Source: Corella eumyota
Lineage: Eukaryota; Chordata; Ascidiacea; Phlebobranchia; Corellidae
NCBI GenBank assembly: GCA_963082875.1
Contig: OY720101.1
Coordinates: 9,176,001 to 9,240,000, forward strand
Direction of reading: 5' to 3'
DNA: 64,000 nt
A model generated the notes under the pieces. The model was not told where the DNA came from. It ran no database searches and worked only from the letters and a program-made list of their open reading frames with translations. A program made the position numbers and the translations under genes. Positions 14,887-26,692 of this stretch are shown in pieces. Positions within the stretch are counted from its first letter, which is position 1; each line of letters opens with the position of its first letter.

Positions 14887-17581
14887 TAACATTTATGTTC
14901 TACATATACCATTTGCACGGGACAACAGAGATTATAACCTAGTTTTTGCAGCTTACAGAGCCACTTAGGCCTTTAATTTTTTTCAATCCTAACATGGAAA
15001 TCTGTTACAAATATATTCTTCTAATTCTATAGCCAAAATTATTACTTCTTGAAATTACCTCGAAATTGTAGGCAACATCCTAAAAGGGCCCTGTTTCTGA
15101 TCTTGTTTATTAGTAGGTGTTTGTTTTATATAAAAATCAGCCAGACTGAATACTTAACTTTATTTGTGAAAAATAAGTACGCTACCTTATTCGTATAAAA
15201 CATTTTTAAAAAAATTTTCAAAATTTAAAAAAAAAATTATATTCTGTTGATAGTCTAATTAAAGCATTTCTTGTATATAATTTAAGAAAAAAAGGAGAGT
15301 ATAAGTTTGTCCTCAAACCAATTTTTGATTTAAAACATTTTATATTAAAGTATACTTATAAAAAAGAAAAACCACAAAAAAATAATAACCAAAGAAAGCG
15401 TAGTTATATCACGAGTATCCTGTCGTTAAAGTAGTTAAAAATTATCAAAAAGGTGACAAAGTCCAACCAACGCGACGAACCAATCAAAAAAGTGTTTTCT
15501 TTTTGTTTGCGTCTGTTCAGTTGTTCTAAAGCGTTATAAAATGCGCGGAGTTTACCAAAAAAATGTAAATTTAAAAAAATGAACGTGATATAAGAATAAA
15601 AAATTTAAAAGCATTTTTAATTTAGTTAAAGCATTTGAGCTTCTATATTAAAAAAATAAGATTTCAGCCAGTAGCATTTAACCTTAAAAAGCTTTTTTAT
15701 TAGATAAATTAAGAATAAATAAGATTTTTCACAAAGTTAAAACTACATAAACTGCAAAAGTATATTTAAAATTTTTATTATAAAATTTCAAAATGCTAAA
15801 TGAGAAATGAATCTAAGGTAGATTTTGGCAGTTTATCTTCTCTTTATCAAGTTAAAACCTATACCTTTAATACCTACAACTAAATTTGGTCACAAAGAAT
15901 TTGTAAAAATTACCAAAAATTAAATAATAATTAAATAATTACAAAATACCACGCTTTATTGACAAACTTATTAAATAATAGGGTTAATTTAAAATATGAT
16001 AAACTTTTTATATATAGTTTAATGATAACAAATTTATTCAATAACTTGTTGTTTTTAAGTTTAAAATTTCAATAAAACTATATTATAATACTATTATACA
16101 TTACCTCTATCAATCTTAATTTTAGTATAGCAATAAGAATATTTTCTATATTAATTTATTTTACTTTATTATATTAAATAAGTTATCAAATGGGTATTTT
16201 TAATTTAAATTTTTAAATACAAAAAAAACACTTTTTATTCAATGCTAATAAAACGAAGTAAGTAAAAAAAACTATTTAAACTAAAAGCGACTTCGCAATT
16301 AAAACAGTTTATTAAAATTAAAAAAAAAAAATTTTTTAATTTTTGTATTGTTAAACAATTTAACTATATTAAGGTAACTGGTTTTTAAAATCATTGATAA
16401 TTTCTACTGTTATATTATAATAATAAAAACATTTGGTGTTGTAAATTAAAAAAACATTTTAAAATCAAAAAAAATATAACGTAAATATATTTTACAGGCC
16501 AGTAAATATGATTAACCTAATTATACATTACGTCATACCAAAAATTAAGATTGCTTATAAAGCCCAGACCACAGACAGGGCAAAATTTAATTCCGACCAT
16601 TTTTTCTTAAACCCCGTATTATAAAAAGCGATTTGTCGAACCGAACCTCCATTTTAAAAATTATAAAAGTCACATGTCAAATTAATAGTAAAAAAAAACA
16701 ATTTAAAATTAATTGAACATAAAATATTAAACTATTTTCGCAAATAAAGTTCTCCTTAAAAACTATATCAAAAAGTCCATTTATTTCGTCGTAACCTTTA
16801 ATTAATAAGGTCAACCCAACTGAAACATTTACCTCTACTTAAAATGAAGTCATCATAAATGAATAACTGCAAAATGTCCAGAATATGGAAGTAGGTTCAA
16901 GCAAAGTTTAATTGTTAATAAATACTGTCCTTGTTTACACTGCGATAATCTGACGTCAACTTGTTATTGCGCAATTTGTTTAAATACTACGAGCCAGTCA
17001 CGTTTTTTCAATGTGTATAAAAATATCGACAACATAGTTGATAAAGTAGACAAAATTTTATAGTTGATAACATTAAGCATGAGCATGGATGTATTTACTA
17101 AAATGCCTTAAAAAAAGTAAAAAAAAATATTTAAATCAATAGCTTAACATTTGTAAACTTGAAGAAATTAATTTTATTTTATTTTTTAGATGATTTAAAA
17201 AATGATTTTGTTACAAATTTTATTAAAATTTAACTGCTAAACTTGTGATGGTGTTCGCCCATTTAAAACAACCAATTAGTAAGCAAGAGCTTATTTTTTT
17301 ACTCGCCATTTTACTGCTTCGTTCAACTTTTATCTTATCGCTGCTGCTTTTGATATATAACAATCTAATAATTTTTTTTTTTTAAATAAACAATTAAATT
17401 TTTTTATAGTTTAAATAATTTGTTAAAAAATTGTTTAATTAAGTTAAAAACATAAATTGTTTATAGTAATCACTTTTTGTCGGTTGAATTATACATGCAA
17501 AAATAATAATATGTTTAACAAAATTAAATTAAAAAAAACTAGAATCTAATATTAGCAAAATCGTTAAAAAAAATAATTAAA
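14887..17581. other. Long AT-rich intergenic region upstream of Sulfotransfer_4 gene A
   Basis: I see no exon with convincing splice sites. A possible promoter-like patch sits at 15,528-15,550 (gcgttataaaatgcgcgg). Another TATA-like site, gtgtataaaaatatcg, lies at about 17,012. Neither can be tied to a gene from sequence alone. Confidence 0.4.
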
Positions 17582-20500
17582 ATGAAAGTGATTGTGGCCG
17601 GTTTACCAAAAACTGGAACAAAATCAATGGCAGCTGCCTTAACCAAGTTGGGCTACAAGGTGTTTGATCACTTAGATCAGTATGCATGGTTAGAAAAAGA
17701 ATGGCTGGACATTATGTTGAAAGGAGGTACCACCGAAAATTTTCGTCAAATGTTTCAAAACGTAGATGCAGTGACCGATGTACCTGCGTCGTATTATTGG
17801 GATGAAATTCATAAAGCATTTCCCGATTCTAAGGTAAAATATTTAATTTATTAAAATGGCGGTCGGTCGATGCAATGCGGTTCGAATAATTTTTGTAAAA
17901 AGAAAAAAAAAACATTTTTAAACGTTTCAGTTCAAATTATTTTTTTTATTTTTCGCCATTTTAAATTGCCACAATTAAAAAACGTTTGTGTTTATTTAAT
18001 AAAAAAAAGTAATAAAAAAATTTAAAATAGAAAGATATTTGAATAAAGTTTTGCAATAAATTTTTAAATAGCAAAATTTAAGGCTACATGGATACCAATA
18101 TTTTAAAAACAGAAAAAATAATTAAAATTTAAAGCATTTTAATTTATTTTGATCTTTTTTTTTTATTGATGTACAAAAAAAAACAGACCAAAAATGGAGA
18201 GAGGATGTTATGCACATTACAAAATTAAAAAATACATTAACAGTACGGCAGAAAATTGAGTTTTAGAAAACTAGATTGAGCAGATATTATTTACATTTTT
18301 TTTAAATCAACAAATTTTTGTTTTTGTACATTAACACATTCCCTTGAGAAAAATTTATCAAGACAGTACTTAAATACATCACTATTATTTTTAAGATAAT
18401 TCTTACCCAGAGAAAAACAGAAGAAGAATGGTTTCAAAGCTTTAGGGTTCAGATGGATAATTCGAAAGGTCGCTGGATGGTCAAACTCATGATCGCTTTA
18501 TCACCAACAAGAAACAGACTTACTAATTTTGGACTGGCATGGTGTAAGTGTTTTCACATGTTTTTGTTTTAACTTTATCAAAATTCAATTTATAATAAAT
18601 TTATATAAATTAAAACATAATTTTTTCAGTGATTGCAAAAGCACAAGCCTAAATTAAAATATTCTAAAAACTAAAAATTAAAACCCAAAGTTTAGTTCAG
18701 CTTATAGATTTTAATTTTTAAAGTTAATAATTTGCGAAGTAAAATCAACAAAATGTCCAAAATTTGTTACAAATGGTCTATGTTTGATCATTTTATTAGT
18801 TAGCGATTAATCTTTACTAACCGACATGATTGTAAAAGATGCTTTGCATCTTCTAGGGAAGTTCTAAAAACGCTTTAGCTAATACTAATGTATAGTAAAC
18901 TAAAATTTATTAACATTTGGAGTTCAAAAATTAAACTAAATTAAAAAAAACATTGTTACAAAATTTTACATTTGTAATAAAGCACTTACAGCGTTAATGA
19001 AATATCCCGAATAACGCAAAGCATCTTTTCCCGTTCAAAAATCGGTTGATATTATATTAATGACATTAGGTTTTTGCGTTTTCAGACGCCAACGAATCAA
19101 ACGATCAAAAAAAAAATATATTTTGTAAAATAAAAAAATGAATTCGTACAATTTTTTAATAATTATAAAAAAATTTTTTTATTAATTTTACTTTATAATT
19201 TACTACAAAACGATTATTATTTTTTTAGTATTTTTAAAACATGAATAAAATTGTTTAAAATAGACTTATTCAATGTTTTGTTAAGTTTTGTTCATTTACT
19301 TAGATAAAGCTAAAAAAAATATTTTGAAAATGTTTTAATTACCCAATTAACATGTGTAGTTTTCAGCTTTTTTATAAAAATTAGTAAAAAGCAATTTATT
19401 TTAATTCACATTTTAATTAAAAGTTATTCAATATTTTGTTAAATAAAAACTGTTTAATAAAAGTTCTGCAACAAATAAAATTATAAATTTTGTGTTGGAG
19501 AAACTAAACATTGGCCTATTGTAACATTACCACTTACAAATATTTTATAAATTCATAAAAAAAATTTAACTTAAAAATCATAAATCACTTTTAACAAAAC
19601 AGCGACACAAATTGAACCAAAAACAAAAATCATTGTTCTAGTATTCAAACAAGTAAAAATACTAATCTAATAGTTAAATTTAAAACAAATTTTATTTTTT
19701 TTACAACCAACCATCACATTTCTAACTAGAACATCTTTTTTTACAGGGCAGCAAATATTTGGAATTCTTCTAAGAACAAATGTTTTCAAGAAAAGTAACC
19801 TTAACGAGCTCACCTTAAAAATGAAATATCGGCGGCACAATGCCCACGTAATGTCGGTAAGAACTCACTGTTTAAATCAATACTCTTTTTCACTTACTCT
19901 TAACTGATTTTAATTGATTTAGCGCATCTTAGCTCTCATAAAAAATTCTTAGGGCCAATAACAAATCCATGCTATAAATAACTTTTCACATTTTCACTCA
20001 TAAAACGGATTAATCAAGCTATGTTAGAGCCATAATCAACCATTCAACACAAAAAATTTTAGTAATTTCTAAAAAAGTTTGATACATTTTGAATTCTGCC
20101 ATATTGTTTTGCTGTACAACTGCTAACGTTAAGTCATAATAGTGCTTAAAGACGCTGTCAACAATGTATAACGCTATCTTCTTTTACTAGTCTTAACATG
20201 TTTTTACCCAAGTGCTGGCTAAAAAATATTCTTGTTAAAATTACCTTAAGCTAGGTCTATGTTGTTCAATCGAACGTTTTTGCATGTTGATTTAGCTCAA
20301 ATATTCTCCAGTTGCCTTCTATCTTTTCTATTTTCTATTCTCTTTTCTGAAAGAAATAATCATTAAAACCTTTAAGATGGACTTAAACCTGGCAAAATGT
20401 GCATTTATACTAAAATAATACAATACAGAATATTGCATCACACTTGCATTTTTAAATAGCAAACAATTTTAAAAAAGGTACGTCAAAAATTCGAAAAAAA

Positions 20501-20878
20501 TGTATGTACCTAAAGTTCTCCGACCGGCAACGTTCAACATGAGTAAAGTTGTTAAAATAAAAATAAAAAAATTTACCGTTCAAATTACTTTTAATTTAGT
20601 GCGCTCCTAAAGACAAACTGCTGATTTTCAATGTCAAGGAAGGCTGGGCACCTTTGTGTAAGTTTCTGGGAGTTACCGACGTTCCGCTTACGCCGTTTCC
20701 CCATAAAAACATATGCGGTAACATCACAGATGAATACATGAAGGACAGCGCCATTTTTCGGCAAATGAAACATGAAGTTCGAGTCATTGGGGGACTACTG
20801 TTTGCGTTATTGGCCCTTGGTAGTTACTTTTTGCTTTACTATGCTAACTTGATATATGCTGAGCTAATTTTTTTGTAA
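17582..20878 (+). CDS. Sulfotransfer_4 family protein A, four exons
   Basis: Exons 17582-17833, 18396-18543, 19747-19856 and 20600-20878 are GT-AG and phase-consistent and give 262 residues. The N-terminus carries the sulfotransferase 5'-phosphosulfate loop, GLPKTGTKSM (residues 7-16). Further family marks are NVDAVTDVPASYYWDEIHKA, FPDSK|IILTQRK with WFQSF in exon 2, KMKYRRHNAHV in exon 3, and EGWAPLCKFLGV with PLTPFPHKN in exon 4. A C-terminal hydrophobic segment (GGLLFALLALGSYFLLYY) suggests membrane anchoring. The family is predicted to transfer sulfate from PAPS, but substrates are unknown. Exon structure is the same as in three other copies here. Compared with them, this copy has long introns and a different C-terminal end. 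Confidence 0.88.
20245..20400 (+). repeat. Dispersed repeat, first copy (intron 3 of Sulfotransfer_4 gene A)
   Basis: The segment with gttgttcaatcgaacgtttt, tgcatgttgatttagctcaa and gttgccttctatcttttcta recurs with moderate divergence at 22,480-22,625. Nothing in it codes for protein. Confidence 0.5.
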
Positions 20879-22479
20879 GCAAACATGTTTTTTTTATAAT
20901 TTAATTATTTCTTAATATTAAATAATTTTTTACTTTCATTTTGGTTTTTATTAAAAAAAAGAATTATAATTTTTTAAATGGTGCAATATATAAATTGTTT
21001 ATTTTGCAATTTTATTTCGCTTGTTTTATAAGTAATTTTGCAGTAACACACAAAAAAAGGTTTACTTTGATCTTTGTAATTTTTATTATTTTAAATATAC
21101 AATTTTCTATATAGCTAAGCAGTTTTAATGATATTTCTGATTTGTTATGCAATTATTCGTAACTTACTTATGCTTGAAATATAAAGTATAAAAATTACAA
21201 AAAAACGACTGCGTTAACTTCCTATGCGTTTATAACAAAAATTGTTCTTCTAATATTTAAGTATTTAAACAAATTAATAAGGATCAAAACAATAATAAAT
21301 CTTTTGGTGGTTCCAAGTTTTGGCATGGTTAGTACATAACTTTTAAATTTTTCCAATTATTTTTTGCTTAATATTTGAGACGCAAAAAATTAAAATTTAA
21401 TAGCAAAACATTTTTTGTTGTATGAATAGTCTATTTTTCCTCTTATAATATTTAAACATGTAAAAAATTCACGCGCAAGCCCTCTGATTAGAAACTAGTA
21501 AATGTAATGATTTTTTTGTTTTACGCAATTACTAACGCTATAATTTTTATATTGACCGACTTTCACATTTTCGAAATAATTAGTAACCGATTATTGTTTG
21601 CTTTCAAACCACAAATAGAAAGGTATACAATGTAACCGTGTAAATTATTATGCATTGTAAGCAAAAATATAAAAATATAAAAATGCAAAATCTGTTCTAA
21701 TTAAATCTGATCAAGTCATCTTGTCTTAAACAACGTAAAAATTAACCATAAGCCTTTAGATAAATATTGTCTCATTTGGTTAAGTGTAGTAAAACCACGT
21801 CCAAATAAAAAAAAACTATCGGCAAAAAACTAGCCAATGCACACATAAAACAAATATAAAAGGCACCAAAATACAAATTAGGTTACAGCGGTTAAAATTG
21901 AAGACTACGGTAGAGTAAAGTTCACGTGAAAAAACTATGTTAAAGGTAAGCAATTGATTTGTCTTATTATTAACTAAAAGTGATATTTTTTAGCATCACA
22001 TTTTTTTAAATCCGATTCTATTAAAATTTTCACTTTTAAACTATATAAAACAATAAATAAATCAAAAAGTTATTAAGGAGTCATTAAAAATGTATTATTA
22101 TAATTTATAAAAATGAATAATTTGATTTACATTTTTTATTTTTTTTTAACCATCAACGACAACGAAAACTTGAAAAAAAATCATAAGTTAAAATACCTCT
22201 ATGAAAAAATAACAAAATCCAGTTCGCCAGCTGTATTTTATAACTTTAAATAACTTTTTTGTTTAGCGAAAACTCAAACAGTTTACGCAAAAATCTTTTA
22301 AAAAATGTCGATACATTTCAAATTCTACGCCCTTTTTGGCAAAAATGCTTACTATAGGTCAAAATAGTTTTTTTCCAAGATTTGCCATACAATATATTAA
22401 GTTACCTCTCCTACTATGCTTTAAAAGTTTTCCTAAACTGAGTAATCGCTTAAAAATGCAAGCAAAACTAACCATGAGC
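20879..22479. other. Intergenic region with one TATA-like site
   Basis: AT-rich DNA downstream of Sulfotransfer_4 gene A. The only structured site is near 21,850-21,960 and is listed separately. No RNA gene or element is recognised. Confidence 0.4.
21851..21946 (+). promoter_or_regulatory. Possible core promoter and first exon
   Basis: The sequence caaatataaaaggcacc is a good TATA box. It is followed about 90 bp later by atgttaaag|gtaagc, an ATG leading into a consensus 5' splice site. No downstream exon with a matching phase was recognised, so this may be chance or the first exon of a gene I cannot follow. Confidence 0.25.
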
Positions 22480-22625
22480 TAATGTCTAAGTTGTTTAATC
22501 GAAAGTTTTTGCATGTTGATATAGCTCAAATATGTGCCGGTTGCCTTCTATCTTTTATGTTTTCAATTCTCTTTTTTTATAAATAACCTTTAATAACCTT
22601 TGTTATGGACTTTAATGCGACTAAA
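22480..22625 (+). repeat. Dispersed repeat, second copy
   Basis: Matches 20,245-20,400: gttgtttaatcgaaagtttt, tgcatgttgatatagctcaa and gttgccttctatctttta. No target duplication or terminal repeat was found. Confidence 0.5.
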
Positions 22626-22789
22626 TATAAAATCAAACGGCCGACACTAAACTTAACAAAGAACGAAAACATTACAAAACCAAAATCATCAATCTTATCT
22701 TATAACGCAAATAACTTGTGTTTACAAAACAGTTAAAATTTGTAAAAAACAAGATTAACTGTAAATATATTAAGATACATAGAATTAAT

Positions 22790-23025
22790 AACTGGAGGTG
22801 CAGTGGTTAGAACACAATTATAGCTTAGTAATGAAAGTCCCGAGTTTAACCACTGTTTTCATCGTGTCGCCCTTGAGTGCGAAGCTAAAAGTATGTTAGC
22901 CCTGCCCAGATTTTACTAAATAATAAGTAAATTGATACTGGAATAGGATGGCGTATTTTATCTTATTTTTAGAATGTAAAATGTGCCTGCTCAATCAAGG
23001 ATAAATAAATTCTAAAAAAAAATTT
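22790..23025 (+). mobile_element. Diverged tRNA-like SINE
   Basis: A tRNA-like head (ggaggtgcagtggttagaac, then cccgagtttaaccactg) leads to a body that only partly resembles the main SINE family. The tail is caaggataaataaattc followed by an A run. It may be a second, older subfamily. Confidence 0.5.
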
Positions 23026-23934
23026 AAATATAATAATATATTTTAGGCAAACACAAATTCGTTGCAGATTGTTCAAATAGCGATTTATTACCGATGTGGA
23101 ATCAACTTTCAATCACGCAAAACTATATTTAAAACTAATTAAAAATTTAAAAATTCCCAAAATATAAAAAAATGCTATTTAAAAAATAAAAAATTCAACA
23201 ATTATTTATAAAAAAAAAATCGCTACTCCATTAACATTTTTGCATTTATAGGCGTTTGGTGTTATAGAAATGATTATTTTTTCATTAAAATATACATATT
23301 ATTTTTAGTTTTTTTTTTTAATATGACAGGGATTTTTCAAAACTATTTATAGCAGTAGTTTATTTCATATTATAGCAGCTAATTTTAAGTTTTATTTTTG
23401 CAGCTAAAATTTTTGTAAACAAATTCCTGTACTTATATTTCGTTAAAATATGGCTTTAAATCGTTTTGCTTAAACTATAAGTTATAACTGCCGATGGAAC
23501 GTCTTTAAACACCAGCTTTACATAACTACAAAAAACTAACATTTTATATAAACATAAGTAAACTCTTTATTTGTAAAAAAATTGTTAGTTTGTTTTACCT
23601 AAGGGTTTTAAAAAAAAATTTACATTTTATTTAATTTGTCTAGAAGAATTGTCAAAGTTAAATGTAATGCGTAACTAATAACCTTTAAAGAAATTTTGTT
23701 TTATTTTATTATGCAACTATGTACTGGGTTTTAATTCTCATTGTTTTTATGTCGTACGTTGTGCACAAGGTGCTATAAACAGTACTGTAGCTTGTCGGGC
23801 GAAGAATTACAAACAAAACAAGTTAGCCCCATTCGGTCAACCCCTTTTTAAATTGCAAACGACTTTAAATTTAACACTGACAATTATTATCGTTTTTTTT
23901 AAACCTTTCGTTATTCTGTGTACTTTTATTTTAT
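23026..23934. other. Intergenic, no recognised feature
   Basis: AT-rich sequence with homopolymer runs. I see no gene, RNA or repeat structure. Confidence 0.4.
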
Positions 23935-24225
23935 TTTTTTGTATATATCTTTAACCTCGATGTGGGAAAGTCGAATGCGCGACTTAAACATAGATCAGTT
24001 ACTCCGACCCAGTCTCGGGTTGCCTGTGGCAGTTTGGAATATTATAGATCATAATTGCCCAATAATTATGCTGCTGATTAAGTGCAGGAGTTTAGCAGGA
24101 GTTTATACCGTTTATAGCGCCTTACTCAAGGGCGCTACAGCACAAGATCAATGGGGATTGAACCCAAAACCTCATGTGTGGTGTAGCAAGTGTTCTTACC
24201 ACTACACCACGCTGCCGGTTGTATT
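23935..24225 (-). mobile_element. tRNA-derived SINE, minus orientation, well preserved
   Basis: On the plus strand it runs from the tail (tgtatatatctttaacctcg) through gactgggtcg-complement and body landmarks to the inverted head agtgttcttaccactacacc at about 24,190-24,215. The head, B box and body are close to consensus, which suggests a fairly young copy. A 150-codon open frame across it on the plus strand is not a gene. Confidence 0.8.
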
Positions 24226-24509
24226 CACGATAACTAACAGTTCTAAATGTCTAACTGATTATTGTCGCTTTGTTAATCAAAAATACGTAGTTGAATTTAC
24301 CCGATATTCACCATATAACTGCCAAATCACTTACTATTTTTTGTTAGTAAGTTTTTTTTTGTTTTACTAAACTATTAATATGAAGAATTAGTTTTTAACT
24401 TCTCTAACTCTTTTTTATAATTAAACCGTCGTTAACTAATTGTCATTAAATTTAAATGACTACTTGAATACTGCGATTAATTTTATCGACATAACTATAT
24501 ATATATTTT

Positions 24510-24780
24510 TTTTTATACCTTTATTTATCCCCGATGTGGGAAGGTCGACTTAACGACCTAAACATAGGGTAACACCCGTTACCACGACCCAGTCCCGAGT
24601 TCCCCTTAACAATTTTGGAAATTATTTATTTTAATTGCCTGCTGATTTGGTGTTGGCTCAGCAGTAATTTATACCGAATATGGCCCCTTACCTAAGAGCA
24701 CTTCAGTATAAGAGCAGTGGGGATTAAACCCATGACCTCATGTAGTAAAGCCAAGTGCACTTTATCACGCTACCGGTTAC
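24510..24780 (-). mobile_element. tRNA-derived SINE, minus orientation
   Basis: The tail complement (acctttatttatccccgatg), the body and the inverted head (gtgcactttatcacgctacc) are all present. It is more diverged than the copy 300 bp upstream. Confidence 0.75.
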
Positions 24781-25139
24781 ATCTATTTAATGTAATAATT
24801 TGAGTACAAAAAAGTAATAAATTCTTTAATTATTAGCATGGTCCATTACAATAAAACAAAGAATTCAGATATTTATTAAAAATTAAAATAATTTTATAAA
24901 AGAACAAAAAATTACTAATGCAAGATTGGTTTAAGAAAGTTACGATAAAAATTTATTTCGATAAAGATGTCTTTGCTTCTTTACTATGATGTATGGTAGC
25001 CCCGTGATCAAGTTGGAATTGACACAAAGCTCGTAATGGCTTGATAAGAACCTGTTTACAAAAAATAGAGATAGGGTCAACAAATGAATATAGTAAAAAA
25101 GGAAAATATAAACTAAACAGTTATAAAAATTGGTAATTT

Positions 25140-25517
25140 TTTAATTGACCTAAATACGAGGTAACATTCGTTAACCCTATTAAGTCTCAAGTTTATTTTG
25201 GCAGTTTGAAATATTATTTTAACCTGCCTATTGATTTGGTGTGACAGTAGTTCAGACCATTTATAGCGCCTAACATAAATGTGGTCAGAAAATTTCCGAC
25301 ACTACATGAGGTCGTGGGTTTGATCCCCAGTGAACTCATGCTGTAGCGCCATTGAACTCCTGCTGAGCCAGCAGCTCAATTATTGGGAAATTATAATCTA
25401 TAATATTCCAAATTGCCACAGGCAACTCGAGACTGGGTCGAGGTATCTGTTGTTACTCTATGTTTAAGTCGCACATTCAACCTTCCCACATCGAGGATAA
25501 AGATACATAAAAAAAGT
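25140..25517. mobile_element. Two SINE pieces joined head to head
   Basis: 25,140-25,284 reads as a minus-oriented 3' part of the SINE (gacctaaatacgaggtaac, atttatagcgcctaac). 25,286-25,517 reads as a plus-oriented copy from acactacatgaggtcgtggg through the body to gaggataaagatacataaaa. The junction lies where the tRNA head would be, so an inversion or an insertion of one copy into another is likely. Confidence 0.65.
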
Positions 25518-25570
25518 GTTTCAATCAATACTTATAACTATTCTTTTGTTAATATATTTAATACTTAATA

Positions 25571-26400
25571 TTATTTAAAACCTATTTTTTTAACATAAAA
25601 ATTATGAAATACCTCTTTTATATCAGAACACTTTTCAGTTTTTTCCAACACAATTGCAGCACATTCCAATGTGGATAAACATTTATTTGTTGGTTGAGTT
25701 CGTATCACATATTCACTAATGCCCTGAGGGTTTATGCAAATTTTTTTCAGTTTGTGCAGAAAATTATTCTGAGCATAAATTGATGAGGCTTGTTTCCAAG
25801 TGCCATCAAGTATTAAAATATTATAATTTTCAAAATCCTCTAAATGGGATATTTCTTTAGCATCGTTCGTAGGATAAAGTAAAAACGTGTTTTGACTATC
25901 TAAAATTGTTTTTAACAGTGGAAATTTACCAAAAAAACGCCGGCCTTTATAAACAGTACATGCATTGGGTGACAGGCATGCACGTAGTATGTTAACCGTG
26001 TTTAAACATCTGTTATCTTCATTGGGATGCTGTAGGATGTGCAGGGTTGAGCGTTTTAGATCAATAGAAGTTTCTGGCAAATAATTGCAAAAGCACACAG
26101 TTTTAGGCCTCCTGCAAACAAAAAGGAGATTTGTAAATAAAATTAATTGGAGTTCTTGCAAGAATACAAAAAAACAATTGGTTACGGCATAGAAGCAACA
26201 AGGATCAAACCTAACCCCTTATGTTATAAAGCTAAGTGTTTTAGCCATTACAAAATGTTTTTAGCTAAACATAACTATTCAAAAACTGTTAAAATATTAT
26301 TTTAAATAAACAAATACCTGCAATTATCACACATTTTTCTTTTGTCATTGTTTAATTCAACTTCACTAAAAATTTGCAGAAATTCTTCTTCATTTTGCAT
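25571..26400 (-). CDS. DTWD2: tRNA-uridine aminocarboxypropyltransferase (DTW domain), two exons
   Basis: Exons 26400-26318 and 26111-25571 (GT-AG, phase 2) give 207 residues; human DTWD2 is 298. A Cys cluster spans the splice junction: CDNC|RRPKTVCFCNYLP, as in the human protein. It is followed by ILQHPNEDNRCLNT, the signature LDGTWKQA containing the D-x-T-W motif, and YVIRTQPTNKCLSTLECAA, which is nearly identical to DTWD2. These enzymes add the aminocarboxypropyl group of SAM to uridine in the D loop of tRNAs. The N-terminus and the basic C-terminal tail of the human protein are missing. DTWD1 is a less good match. A decayed SINE-like piece lies in the intron. PRCC ends 292 bp upstream on the same strand. 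Confidence 0.92.
26163..26265 (-). mobile_element. Decayed SINE-like fragment in the DTWD2 intron
   Basis: On the minus strand the order is an A-box-like part, then a B-box-like part (complement of aaggatcaaacctaacccct). It is very diverged and has no tail. Confidence 0.3.
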
Positions 26401-26692
26401 AATTAGAACAGAAATAAAAAATAAATTAGATAATCTTTTTTTAAAATATAATACAAACTGGTAAAGTATAAAATAAAAACATTGTTTACATTTCAAAAAA
26501 TATAAAAGTTGGACTAGAATCTGTTTAAATTGACTCAAGTAAGTATAAATTATGCAGGCTACTAAAAACCCACTATAGGATTTTTCCAAAAATTTTAAAG
26601 CACAAAAATATAAGCGCAGTTTTTCTGAATAATTTAATTATTGTAAATGTGTTTAAAGGTTTAAGTGGTAAAACATTTACGAAATTATTTAA

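Noticed and set aside
23918-24370. 150-codon plus-strand open frame
   Set aside because: It runs across the antisense strand of a SINE copy; the residues follow the SINE body and head.
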